Source: an uncultured Eubacterium sp. (GTDB lineage Bacteria; Bacillota; Clostridia; Peptostreptococcales; Anaerovoracaceae). From it: DNA of 25,864 nucleotides. Of the stretch, positions 6,685 through 14,314 are shown in pieces (position 1 is the first letter of the stretch; each line of letters begins with the position of its first letter). Location: contig UQRM01000031.1 of NCBI GenBank assembly GCA_900543485.1, positions 1-25,864 of the forward strand, in the 5' to 3' direction. The notes below the pieces were generated by a model, which saw nothing but the letters and a program-made list of their open reading frames with translations, did no database searches and was not told the origin of the DNA. The position numbers and the translations under genes are program-made.

Positions 6685-7764
6685 TCACCGCTCCGCAAAA
6701 AGGCGCTCGAAGTATCGTTGATTTTTTCTGACAGATTCGTCCTCAGGCTTCAGGACAGCGGAACGGAGATGATACTGCCACGCCCCGTTGATATCGCCCA
6801 TCCTGTCACAGCACACGCATAGCTGTATCAGCGGTATGAATCCGTGAAATTCTTTCTGCTCGAACCCGCCCTCTCCATATCTGTCAGGAACGGCCAATGC
6901 CTGACCATACCAATATGCCGCCTTTTCAAAGTCCCGTTTTTCCATGAACAGGCGCCCCATATCACAACACACTTCAGCCCTCGGTATATCATACCGGAAG
7001 CTCTCCAGCAACAGCCCCATACGCTTTTCCGCATTGCCCATCTTTTCGTAGCACCTGGCCGCCTGCAAGCACGCGTCTATCTTGTTCTCCTTCCATCCTT
7101 CCTCCGTCTCCAGAAATTTTTCCAGCACCGCAGCCGCCTCCTCATACCGCTGGTGATACAGCAGCTCTCTCCCATAATAAAAAAGGCTCCTCGGACTGAA
7201 TTCCTCTCCGGCACAGAGCATATCTTCATATATCCTCAGATTTCTGTCTGGATCTCCCTGAAACACCTTACGATGCTCTATCACCACATCGGAATAGACC
7301 ACCTTTCCTGCAGGAGTCACCGCTTCATGCACTCTCCCCTCCCAGCGGAACCCTTTCCCGTTCCGGATCAGCCTCTCTCGGTAATACGAGAAATTAGCCT
7401 TTCCTTTTTCGTCAAACCCGGTCGCGTACCTCATCATTACTACGTCCGTATCAGGCTCCAGCGTCCGCTTCAATTCCAGCAAGCGCGCCTGGTTTTCCGG
7501 CGTGACTGCATCGTCTGCGTCCAGCCACATCCAATAATCCATGGCAGCGTTCTGACACGCGAAATTCCTGGCGGCAGCGAAATCGTCATGCCATTGGTAA
7601 TGAAAGACCGACGATGTATACTGTCTGGCAATTTCCTCTGTCTTATCGACAGATCCTGTGTCCACTATGATGATCTCATCGACCACATCCTTCATCTGTT
7701 CCAGCAGCCGCCCGAGAACCGACTCCTCATCCCTCACTATCATACACAAACTGATGGTTATCAT
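6685..7764 (-). CDS. Family 2 glycosyltransferase with TPR-like C-terminal repeats
   Basis: Cytoplasmic enzyme of 359 residues. The N-terminal GT-A domain begins ISLCMIVRDEESVLGRLL, has the nucleotide-sugar-binding IIIVDTGSVDKT and the metal-binding DxD-type motif in WLDADDAV (about residues 97-105), and a conserved EGRVHE. The C-terminal half (about 170-350) is helical with TPR-like units such as YEEAAAVLEKFL and FEKAAYWYGQAL, which may bind the acceptor protein. The start has AGGAGG a few bases upstream. It lies directly upstream of the collagen-like gene on the same strand. In spore formers, such enzymes sit beside and glycosylate collagen-like proteins, so modification of its neighbour is a reasonable inference. 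The sugar donor is unknown. Confidence 0.9.
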   Translation of the reverse strand: MITISLCMIVRDEESVLGRLLEQMKDVVDEIIIVDTGSVDKTEEIARQYTSSVFHYQWHDDFAAARNFACQNAAMDYWMWLDADDAVTPENQARLLELKRTLEPDTDVVMMRYATGFDEKGKANFSYYRERLIRNGKGFRWEGRVHEAVTPAGKVVYSDVVIEHRKVFQGDPDRNLRIYEDMLCAGEEFSPRSLFYYGRELLYHQRYEEAAAVLEKFLETEEGWKENKIDACLQAARCYEKMGNAEKRMGLLLESFRYDIPRAEVCCDMGRLFMEKRDFEKAAYWYGQALAVPDRYGEGGFEQKEFHGFIPLIQLCVCCDRMGDINGAWQYHLRSAVLKPEDESVRKNQRYFERLFAER

Positions 7765-7811
7765 ATCGTCCTCCTCATATATCTGATATGATACATACTA
7801 TTCGAGAGTTC

Positions 7812-7840
7812 TGGATTTATCCTGTGTCTGCTGTTATAAT
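7812..7840 (+). promoter_or_regulatory. Promoter of the DUF2238-like gene
   Basis: An extended -10, TGTTATAAT (TATAAT at 7835-7840), lies 17 bases after a weak -35 TGGATT (7812-7817), about 38 bases upstream of the start codon. Confidence 0.6.
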
Positions 7841-7866
7841 ATTATAAATACATAAAAGGATGTGAC

Positions 7867-7881
7867 ATGATACAGGCATGA
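7867..7881 (+). CDS. Four-codon upstream micro-ORF (MIQA)
   Basis: After AAAGGATG an ATG opens a frame of four codons whose TGA stop overlaps the ATG of the next gene as ATGA. The main start at 7878 has only a weak ribosome binding site of its own, and an in-frame stop just upstream excludes an earlier start. Ribosomes may therefore load on the micro-ORF and reinitiate. It may also be a coincidence of sequence. Confidence 0.3.
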   Translation: MIQA

Positions 7882-8711
7882 AAAACAGAAAAAATATTAT
7901 CCCCAGATTACATAACGCACTTAAACGGGAGCTTCGGGAACACCGCAGTTCCTTTATCATATATACGATATTACGTGCTCTTGTTATCGGCGTACTGATA
8001 TTCACAGTCGTAACTGAAAATTATGAGAGCGCCTTCCTGTGCCTTCTCACTCTTGTTTTGCTGATAGTTCCCAGCTTTCTCCAGGTAGCGCTGCGCATCG
8101 AGCTGCCTACCATGCTGGAAATAACTATGCTCATTTTCATATTTGCTGCCGAAATATTGGGTGAAATATTCAATTTCTACAGTATTTTCCCCTTCTGGGA
8201 CACGGTGCTCCATACTCTTAACGGTTTCCTGGCCGCCGCCATCGGTCTTTCACTGGTACGGCTGCTCAACAAGAGCGACAGGCTCCTCATATACCTGTCA
8301 CCACTCTTCACATCGATCGTGGCGTTCTGCTTTTCCATGACCATAGGAGTGTTCTGGGAATTCTTCGAGTTCTCCATGGACAGATTTTTAGGCTTCGATA
8401 TGCAGAAAGATACGGTCATACATACAATATCTTCGGTGATGCTCAATCCCACAGGAGAAAATGATCCTGTCGTAATGGAAAATATCAGCGATGTCACAGT
8501 CTCCGGGCATGATCTTGGCCTCGGAGGATACCTCGATATCGGGCTCATCGATACGATGCAGGATCTTTTCGTGAACTTCATAGGCGCCCTGGTGTTCTCC
8601 GTGCTGGGATATTTCTTCGTGAAAAACAAAAACGACGACTCGGTCGTCGTAAAACTCATACCACACAAGAAGGATAAGGACAAGGATTATCTTGCTGATC
8701 AAACCGACTGA
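7878..8711 (+). CDS. DUF2238/YjdF-like polytopic membrane protein
   Basis: Membrane protein of 277 residues with about seven hydrophobic helices between residues 28 and 255, a basic N-terminus and a Lys/Asp-rich cytoplasmic tail. The pattern GVFWEFFEF in one helix and DTMQDLFVNFIGA near the C-terminus is characteristic of the YjdF/DUF2238 group, whose function is unknown. It is one of only two convincing plus-strand genes. It is transcribed away from the glycosyltransferase, which shares the 113-base intergenic region with it. It converges on the GNAT gene, 88 bases away. Conserved acidic residues inside the membrane suggest ligand or ion binding, but that is speculation. Confidence 0.75.
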   Translation: MKNRKNIIPRLHNALKRELREHRSSFIIYTILRALVIGVLIFTVVTENYESAFLCLLTLVLLIVPSFLQVALRIELPTMLEITMLIFIFAAEILGEIFNFYSIFPFWDTVLHTLNGFLAAAIGLSLVRLLNKSDRLLIYLSPLFTSIVAFCFSMTIGVFWEFFEFSMDRFLGFDMQKDTVIHTISSVMLNPTGENDPVVMENISDVTVSGHDLGLGGYLDIGLIDTMQDLFVNFIGALVFSVLGYFFVKNKNDDSVVVKLIPHKKDKDKDYLADQTD

Positions 8712-8799
8712 GGCCGGTCCGTCAGATTTGCCGTTGTTCCTCGTCAGACATTTTCCTGCCGATGTCTACCCTTCCGCTGCCTTCAGGTTGCTCCGCCTT

Positions 8800-9321
8800 T
8801 CAGAGTTTCTTCTCAAAGCATGCAAGGTACACATCATTTATACCTTTGAACGAGCATTTCACTGTTCCCGCTCTGCTGTAGCCATGCTTTTCATATATAT
8901 GGCGGGCTATGGTATTCTTCACGTTGGTATCTATCCTCAAATAATCACAGCCATTTTCCGATGCATACTTTTCGTAAAAATCTATGAACTTACCGCCGTA
9001 TCCACGCCCCGAGCATTCCGGATCGACCGCAAGCGTATGAAGCACCATTACTTTATCGTAAGGCACATCATATCCCCAGTCGCATTCTGCGTACTCCGGC
9101 GCCTGTACGTTATCCATCTTGGCAGTCGCGACTATTCTGTCGCCCTCCTGATAAACGAACAATGATCCCTGTTCCAATCCGTCCAGGGCAGTCTTATCCG
9201 TAGGATAGATCCCCCTTACCCATCCCACCATTTTCTCATTCCTTTTTTCCTCTTCTATCAGTACTGATTCGTATATCCGAACCACTGAGTCCAGATCTTT
9301 CTTCGTCGCTTTCCTTATCAT
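8800..9321 (-). CDS. GNAT-family N-acetyltransferase
   Basis: Acetyl-CoA-dependent acetyltransferase of 173 residues from the chosen start. The N-terminal β-strand and helix (MIRKATKKDLDSVVRIYESV), the central strand (VMVLHTLAVDPECSGRGYGG, containing the acetyl-CoA pyrophosphate-binding Q/RxxGxG/A-type loop) and the C-terminal IYEKHGYSRAG define the GNAT fold. I start at 9321 because AAGGGGG lies seven bases upstream; the longer frame from 9363 adds 14 residues without a binding site. The acceptor is unknown. The gene is probably monocistronic, with its own promoter, and converges on the plus-strand membrane protein gene. Confidence 0.9.
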   Translation of the reverse strand: MIRKATKKDLDSVVRIYESVLIEEEKRNEKMVGWVRGIYPTDKTALDGLEQGSLFVYQEGDRIVATAKMDNVQAPEYAECDWGYDVPYDKVMVLHTLAVDPECSGRGYGGKFIDFYEKYASENGCDYLRIDTNVKNTIARHIYEKHGYSRAGTVKCSFKGINDVYLACFEKKL

Positions 9322-9367
9322 CTGTTCCCCCTTCTTGACGCGTTTCTTATCCGTACGCAACAATAAT

Positions 9368-9395
9368 ATTATAATGCTTTTTGAAAAGAAAACAA
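9368..9395 (-). promoter_or_regulatory. Promoter of the GNAT gene
   Basis: The minus strand has TTGTTT (9390-9395), a 16-base spacer and TATAAT (9368-9373), about 46 bases upstream of the start. The promoter lies between the GNAT gene and the end of lgt. Confidence 0.65.
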
Positions 9396-9402
9396 CGCTT
9401 TT

Positions 9403-10209
9403 TCACTCTCCGTCTTTCCGTATATCCCGCCTGCGCCACGCTCTTACTGTCACGTCCGTCACCTTCATCACCACAACTGCCCCCATCAACGCCAGGCTTA
9501 TCCATTGCGATACGGACAGAGTCATGATGAACCCCCGCGCCTCATCTCCCCTCAGGAATTCCAGGCAGAACCTCATTGGAGCATACATAAAAATGTACGC
9601 ATATAAGATATCTCTCCTGTCCTTCACACGACGAGAAAGCCAAACAAGTATAAAAAAAATGATAAGCTCTCCTGCCGCTTCCATGCCCTGCACCGGTATC
9701 AGCGGCACTCCGTTGGGCGCTATCATGGACGACTCATATGTGATATGGAAAGCTCCTGACGTTTCAACGCCGTAACAACATCCCACAAGCAAACATCCTG
9801 ACCTTGAAATGCCGTGAGCCAATGCGAAAGCAGGCACGATGACAGGAAAAAAATCCGCCCCGGCTTTCCCATATCGTCTTGCCATAAAGCAGCTCACCGC
9901 CAGTCCTCCAATAAACCCTCCGTAAAATACCATGCCTCCGCTCATGTATTTGAGCGCAGTCACTGACAACGGCGCCTGCCCCGATGTCAGCTCTCCTGCT
10001 ATGGCTCCTGCGGATACTGCCAGATACAGTAGCTTGGCGCCAGCCATAGCACCTATGGCGCCGAAGACCATCACATAGAGCGTATCGTCCTTGCTCAATC
10101 CAAATCTTTTACATGAAAACAAGGCGCATGCCAATGCAAGGCACACGCCTGTTATCCCTATCGCTCCATATATTGGTATCTCCCGTCCCAACACCATGAT
10201 GTCCGACAT
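9403..10209 (-). CDS. lgt: Prolipoprotein diacylglyceryl transferase
   Basis: Integral membrane enzyme, 268 residues from this start, that moves a diacylglyceryl group from phosphatidylglycerol to the lipobox Cys of prelipoproteins. The sequence has about seven membrane helices, the GGMVFYGGFIGG segment, the Lgt signature HGISRSGCLLVGCCYG, and MRFCLEFLRGDEARG near the C-terminus with conserved Arg and Glu. The ATG at 10209 shares one base with the stop codon of the upstream DUF4190 gene (TGATG). This argues for translational coupling and for this start rather than the in-frame one 15 codons earlier. The length is within the family range. Confidence 0.92.
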   Translation of the reverse strand: MSDIMVLGREIPIYGAIGITGVCLALACALFSCKRFGLSKDDTLYVMVFGAIGAMAGAKLLYLAVSAGAIAGELTSGQAPLSVTALKYMSGGMVFYGGFIGGLAVSCFMARRYGKAGADFFPVIVPAFALAHGISRSGCLLVGCCYGVETSGAFHITYESSMIAPNGVPLIPVQGMEAAGELIIFFILVWLSRRVKDRRDILYAYIFMYAPMRFCLEFLRGDEARGFIMTLSVSQWISLALMGAVVVMKVTDVTVRAWRRRDIRKDGE

Positions 10210-10529
10210 CACAGGCTGGCTCCTATGCCTGCTATCCCCAGCAGACCCACGCACGCCACACAGGCCACGAAGAAAAATGCTCCTCCGATAATACCTATCA
10301 GCGACAGGACGAATCCCGCCATCCTCAGGTTGTCATCGTATCCTTCCTCCTTCGCCTTGGACGAAAGGACGAGTCCTATGATCCCCAGGATTATGGACAA
10401 TATGGACGAATATCCGAAAAACCAGAGCACTACCGATATTATACCCAGCACCAGGGACGCTATAGCCTTATTCTTTCCGGGGATATCTCCGTTAGGATAA
10501 CCTCCCGATCCATTCTGATTGTAGTTCAT
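10209..10529 (-). CDS. DUF4190-type small membrane protein
   Basis: Protein of 106 residues with a Gly/Asn-rich hydrophilic N-terminus (about 1-20) and then hydrophobic segments. The first part, KNKAIASLVLGIISVVLWF, and the following SILSIILGIIGLVLSSKAKEE match the DUF4190 pattern. A third helix (about 70-104) completes a short hairpin-like membrane domain. The function is unknown. It starts after a GGAG-containing ribosome binding site and is the first gene of a two-gene operon with lgt, overlapping it by one base. A link to lipoprotein or envelope biology is only suggested by this pairing. Confidence 0.85.
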   Translation of the reverse strand: MNYNQNGSGGYPNGDIPGKNKAIASLVLGIISVVLWFFGYSSILSIILGIIGLVLSSKAKEEGYDDNLRMAGFVLSLIGIIGGAFFFVACVACVGLLGIAGIGASL

Positions 10530-10580
10530 TCTCTTCTCCTTACTGATATCAAGGTTGCTTTTCTATTCTCAGCTTCCTAC

Positions 10581-10609
10581 ATTATACGTTACGGCCTTCC
10601 AAAAGTAAA
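10581..10609 (-). promoter_or_regulatory. Promoter of the DUF4190-lgt operon
   Basis: The minus strand has TTTACT (10604-10609), 17 bases, then TATAAT (10581-10586), about 50 bases upstream of the start codon. The rest of the 243-base gap up to 10772 shows no convincing gene or terminator. Confidence 0.6.
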
Positions 10610-10772
10610 GTCGTCGCGACGTGGAAGCAGCTCGACAGTCTCAAGTCCATCGGATTCTATCAACATTCGAAATAAACCCATAAAAGATGGTAGTTGTCCC
10701 GAAAAGTTGCAATCATCAATTTGTACAACCTGCTGTTTCTATAGGGAATCATATTCAAATGATAGATCTTGA

Positions 10773-11018
10773 TTATTTTATTGCCCACGGAAAACGACAG
10801 CCGCAGTGCTGGCACCTGTCAGGCAACGGAAAGCTCTCGGCCTTAGGACCTCTGGGGACGGAACCGTAGTAATGCCACTTCTTTATCAGCTCCCCGCACT
10901 GCGGACACGAATCCAGAAGTGGAGCACCACATTTCTCGCAAGTCTGTCCCGGTTTTATCCTTCTGAAATCCGTTTTTGCATGCCCTTTTTCACAGACATG
11001 GATATAAAAATTAGTCAT
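10773..11018 (-). CDS. Small zinc-ribbon protein, DUF2321-like
   Basis: Protein of 81 residues with three CxxC pairs: CEKCG near residue 32, CPQCG near 44 and CQHCG near 74, plus a single Cys in HVCEKGHA near the N-terminus. The CEKGH opening and the C-terminal RCQHCGCRFPW resemble DUF2321-type proteins, which are probably zinc-binding and of unknown role. A GGAG-type ribosome binding site precedes the start. It stands alone between the aldehyde oxidoreductase terminator and the lgt operon. The C-terminus lacks the longer extension seen in some relatives, so it is a short member or a different family. Confidence 0.7.
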   Translation of the reverse strand: MTNFYIHVCEKGHAKTDFRRIKPGQTCEKCGAPLLDSCPQCGELIKKWHYYGSVPRGPKAESFPLPDRCQHCGCRFPWAIK

Positions 11019-11058
11019 GACCGCTCCTCTCCGTCACGAAATTACCTGTGCAACTCAT

Positions 11059-11108
11059 ATAAAACAGGGAGCTGCCGCATCGATAAACTCTCCGCTGCGA
11101 CAACTCCC
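11059..11108 (-). terminator. Intrinsic terminator after the aldehyde oxidoreductase gene
   Basis: On the minus strand a 13-base stem (GGGAGTTGTCGCA pairing with TGCGGCAGCTCCC, with two G-T pairs) is followed by TGTTTTAT. It lies about 40 bases past the stop codon. Confidence 0.8.
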
Positions 11109-11149
11109 ATATCTTCCTTATTCCGCTCCGTCAGATCGACAGTCAGCTA

Positions 11150-14014
11150 TCAATCCCAGCTGAGCGGATTGGCCTTGAGGTTTTCAAGTTCTTCATAGAG
11201 CTCTGAACCGAGGAAGTACTTTCCTGGCTTTTCAGGCTCTTCTCCTCTGGCTATGGCATCGATACCAGCCTTTACCTTTTCAGGCGATGCAGGCAGGTCG
11301 TAGATCCTCACGCCGCAGGCATTGTTGATAGCGTTGATGACAGCCACGTGGTCTGAGGACTGGAATGCTTCCGATGCTCCGGACGAACCGAAAGGTCCTC
11401 TCTCGTCATAACCATCCATATGGATAGCCACCATATCGTCAGGAATATCCTTAATGTAAGGAACTCCTGCTCTCAGCATATTGGTGTCCTTTCTCACGTC
11501 TTCATAATTTTCCTGAAGAGCGAATCCGATAGCGTGTGACATTCCGCCGAATGCCTGACCATTTACGGACTGGATATTACCTACCTTACCTACCCAGTCG
11601 ATACATGTCATCTTATCTACCGTAGTCTTTCCTGTAGCAGTCTCTACGGATACTTCCGCCATGAACAGGGCATATGTGTAAGCGTATGTAGGTTCGCCTG
11701 TTCCGTCGTTAGGATCGAGGAAGTCGAAGTAATCCCATTCGTCCGCGGCAACCCAGTGTCCGTCATATCTCGTAGGTATTCCTTCGTCTATCATCTCCCG
11801 ATAGGTCCTGTATGTCCCATCTTCCTTTCTCATAGCGTCAGCCAGCATCTTGGCAGCTACGATGGAGGCTTTACCATTGGCGAAGTGAGATCTTGAGCCT
11901 GCGGACTCACCGGTGTTAGGGCAGTATTTGCTGTCCGTCTGTATCACCTTTATATCATCCGGAGTAACGTCAGGGAAGTAAGGTCTGAGTGCTTCCAGCG
12001 TGCAGACAAGGGAACCGGCATCTCCGCCCTGGCCCTGATCCTGCCATGTGTCGTACTTTCTGAACTTGCCGTCACCTACCAGCTCGATAGCCACGGTAGC
12101 TTCATCGACTCCGCCCAGGCCTACGTTGTATCCGCCCCAAGCGATACCGACGCCCTTTCTCACTTCCGGTGTATCTTCAGCCTTGGCTCTCTTTACAGCT
12201 TCTTCATAAAGAGGCTTCAGAGTATCCATCATTTCTTCCATAGGATACTGGAGGAACTGTCTCTGGTTGAGGTTCGTATCTCCAGGCCTTGCAATATTCT
12301 TATATCTGAATTCGAACGGATCCATGCCGATCTTTTCCGCCATCATGTCGATAAGAGCCTCGCCGCATGTATAAGCCTGCGGAGCTCCATACCCTCTGTA
12401 AGGTACGCCGAAGTTGTGGTTGGTCACAGCACTTCTGGCAAGACCGACTACGTTAGGAACATAGTAAGGGAAGAACATGAATCTGAGTATCTTCGTCAGC
12501 TTATCGTCACCCATCTCAGGATATGCACCATTGTCGAGACCTGAATCGAATTCACCTGCTATGATCTTTCCATCCTTGTCGCAAGCCAGTCTTCCGTTGA
12601 AGAAGGCAGGTGAACGCTTACCGGAGAAGGCCATGAATTCAGCATAAGTCATGGACAGTGCAACAGGCATTCCCGTCACCTTGGTAGCAGCTCCTACCAG
12701 TGCGTAGGAAGCGGCGTTCATCGCCCATCCGAAGGAACCTCCCGTAGGGTTTTCTATAACTCGCAGATCTTCAACAGGGATACCGATAGCTTCCGCCATA
12801 TCGTCTCTGTCGAAGTAAAGGGTCATGGTCTTACAATGTACGCAAAGCTTGCCATCTTCATCATAATATGCCTGAGCCGTATCTCCTTCTATCGACATAT
12901 GCGGCTCTCTCGATGAATAGAAGCTTCCCTCTACGGAATATGCAGCTTCGTCTATCATCTCAGGCACATGCTCGTAATCGCCTTTCAGTACAGGCTGCTG
13001 GCTGTATATGTTGTCGAAAGACGCATGTATTCTCTCAGCATCAGGTTTTACAGCATCCAGATAATTCATGTATTCCGTCAGCTGTTCCAGTTCAACTTTC
13101 ACTTTATTGGCAGCAGCTCTGGCATGATCCTTAGTATCAGCTACTACCATAGCCACAGGATCTCCCCATCTTACGATCTTCTCATCCTGCAGGATCTTAT
13201 GTGTCTGTTCAAATTCCACCGTTCTCGGTGAGAACTGATATGCCATCAGCTTTCCTGCCGGAGCAAGATCCTTAGCCGTGATGACCTTTACAACACCTGG
13301 CATTTTTTCTGCTTCTTCGAAATCGATATTGAGGATCTTCGCGTGGTTCGTCTTCATTGGCATCACGAGGACAGCATGCAGCGATTCAGCCGGCATCTTC
13401 AGCTCGATATCGTCACCATAGTCGCATACACCACATGCCTTTGCCATAGCATTAGGACGAACGAGCGGTTTGCCATAGAAGCCTTCCTTGATATCCTTCG
13501 ACCAGTCATATGTGATATCCTCAAATGTCTTCTCGCCTCTGAGGATAGCAGCAGCTTCCATTACAGCGTCTACGATCTGCTTGTATCCTGTACATCTGCA
13601 CACGTTTCTGTGCTTCTGGAACCAGTCGCGGACGTCTTCTCTCGTAGGATTCGAGTTTTCCTGCAGCAGCGCGTAAGCCGAGACGATGAATCCCGGAACG
13701 CAGAATCCACACTGTACAGCTCCAAGATTTACCCACGCATACTGAAGCGGGTGCGGATGGAGCGGATTGCCGATCCCCTCTATGGTTATAACCGAACTGT
13801 ACTCTTCGATCTTGTTGATCTTCCTGGTACAGGAACGAACTACTTTGCCATTAAGGATAACGGAACATGCGCCGCATACGCCTGTGCCGCAGCCTACTTT
13901 CGTTCCGGTAAGTCCAAGACGACGAAGTACGGATGCCAGCGTATCCTTTTCCGGATCGCAGATGAACATACGGTCAGCACCGTTGATGTTCAATGTCATT
14001 TTCTTCAAATTCAT
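11150..14014 (-). CDS. Molybdenum-dependent aldehyde oxidoreductase (xanthine oxidase family), fused 2Fe-2S and Mo domains
   Basis: Protein of 954 residues, close over its whole length to the aldehyde oxidoreductase (MOP) of Desulfovibrio gigas (907 residues). It should oxidise an aldehyde to an acid at a molybdopterin cytosine dinucleotide site and pass electrons through two 2Fe-2S clusters. The plant-type cluster uses Cys42, 47, 50 and 62; the second uses Cys102, 105, 139 and 141. The Mo domain shows the NPTGGSFGW loop, YRGYGAPQ and QGQGG. The catalytic Glu is Glu882 in GSSGASEAF, where most relatives have GVGE. There is no FAD domain and no neighbouring FAD-subunit or XdhC gene, so a ferredoxin or flavodoxin is the likely acceptor. 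An extension of roughly 45 residues follows the usual end. Start: CGGAGG lies nine bases upstream. A long leader with an attenuator precedes it. Aldehyde as substrate is by analogy; a purine or other heterocycle is possible. Confidence 0.9.
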   Translation of the reverse strand: MNLKKMTLNINGADRMFICDPEKDTLASVLRRLGLTGTKVGCGTGVCGACSVILNGKVVRSCTRKINKIEEYSSVITIEGIGNPLHPHPLQYAWVNLGAVQCGFCVPGFIVSAYALLQENSNPTREDVRDWFQKHRNVCRCTGYKQIVDAVMEAAAILRGEKTFEDITYDWSKDIKEGFYGKPLVRPNAMAKACGVCDYGDDIELKMPAESLHAVLVMPMKTNHAKILNIDFEEAEKMPGVVKVITAKDLAPAGKLMAYQFSPRTVEFEQTHKILQDEKIVRWGDPVAMVVADTKDHARAAANKVKVELEQLTEYMNYLDAVKPDAERIHASFDNIYSQQPVLKGDYEHVPEMIDEAAYSVEGSFYSSREPHMSIEGDTAQAYYDEDGKLCVHCKTMTLYFDRDDMAEAIGIPVEDLRVIENPTGGSFGWAMNAASYALVGAATKVTGMPVALSMTYAEFMAFSGKRSPAFFNGRLACDKDGKIIAGEFDSGLDNGAYPEMGDDKLTKILRFMFFPYYVPNVVGLARSAVTNHNFGVPYRGYGAPQAYTCGEALIDMMAEKIGMDPFEFRYKNIARPGDTNLNQRQFLQYPMEEMMDTLKPLYEEAVKRAKAEDTPEVRKGVGIAWGGYNVGLGGVDEATVAIELVGDGKFRKYDTWQDQGQGGDAGSLVCTLEALRPYFPDVTPDDIKVIQTDSKYCPNTGESAGSRSHFANGKASIVAAKMLADAMRKEDGTYRTYREMIDEGIPTRYDGHWVAADEWDYFDFLDPNDGTGEPTYAYTYALFMAEVSVETATGKTTVDKMTCIDWVGKVGNIQSVNGQAFGGMSHAIGFALQENYEDVRKDTNMLRAGVPYIKDIPDDMVAIHMDGYDERGPFGSSGASEAFQSSDHVAVINAINNACGVRIYDLPASPEKVKAGIDAIARGEEPEKPGKYFLGSELYEELENLKANPLSWD

Positions 14015-14074
14015 AATAATTGCCTCCGATTTAACAACATTAACCCAAACTGCACAACAACTTTAGAGACAAAT

Positions 14075-14104
14075 AAAAAATCCTTTCCGTCTCTCGGAAA
14101 GGAT
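14075..14104 (-). terminator. Leader terminator (attenuator) upstream of the aldehyde oxidoreductase gene
   Basis: A perfect nine-base stem, ATCCTTTCC and GGAAAGGAT around a seven-base loop, runs straight into six T on the minus strand. It sits between the only good promoter (14315-14344) and the start codon at 14014. The same nine bases as its 3' arm occur earlier in the leader at 14191-14199, so an alternative pairing could prevent termination. Confidence 0.85.
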
Positions 14105-14121
14105 CGTAAATAACGATAACA

Positions 14122-14298
14122 TCAAACAGCATCAAACGCGATCTCGCCCCGCGATATCCCCTTCGCGGCACGCTCACAGAGTCGGCACTCATCCTTTCCT
14201 AATACGGGAGGCCTATATGTTTCCACACAGACCCTATCGGTCCAGTCTCCATGCTTTGCCAAAACGAAGGAGTTCAGGACTCGGATTTCTTTATTCAT
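14122..14298 (-). CDS. Possible 58-residue leader ORF upstream of the aldehyde oxidoreductase gene
   Basis: An ATG-started frame of 58 codons fills most of the leader. The product would be hydrophilic, with a CRLC pair near residues 38-41 and a segment KGISRGEIAFDAV at its end. No ribosome binding site is visible and the ATG is only about ten bases past the inferred transcript start, so translation is doubtful. If it is real, the terminator at 14075-14104 would simply end this small gene, or ribosome movement would control attenuation. No family is recognised. Confidence 0.3.
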   Translation of the reverse strand: MNKEIRVLNSFVLAKHGDWTDRVCVETYRPPVLGKDECRLCERAAKGISRGEIAFDAV

Positions 14299-14314
14299 CT
14301 GTCACGTTGATAAT

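Larger units (their letters stand above)
14075..14308 (-). promoter_or_regulatory. Structured 5' leader, candidate riboswitch or attenuator
   Basis: From the inferred transcript start near 14308 to the terminator is about 230 bases. Several short inverted repeats occur: CTCC...GGAG, GACC-GATA-GGGTC, GAGT-GCCG-ACTC and CGCG...CGCG. A GGCCTCCCG segment just precedes the GGAAAGGAT antiterminator candidate (14191-14199). That nonamer can pair with the 5' arm of the terminator (14096-14104). The position before a molybdoenzyme gene makes a molybdenum- or tungsten-cofactor-responsive RNA the first hypothesis, but I cannot confirm a match to the known Moco RNA. A 58-codon open frame overlaps the same stretch. 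Confidence 0.55.

Noticed and set aside
8712..8799. Terminator between the convergent DUF2238-like and GNAT genes
   Set aside because: Only a weak ACCG/CCGGT inverted repeat with no T-run was seen.
14063..14308. T-box, cobalamin or TPP riboswitch in the oxidoreductase leader
   Set aside because: The conserved T-box AGGGTGGNACCGCG, the B12 box and the TPP CTGAGA motif are not present; only a vague T-box-like GTGCCGCG was seen.
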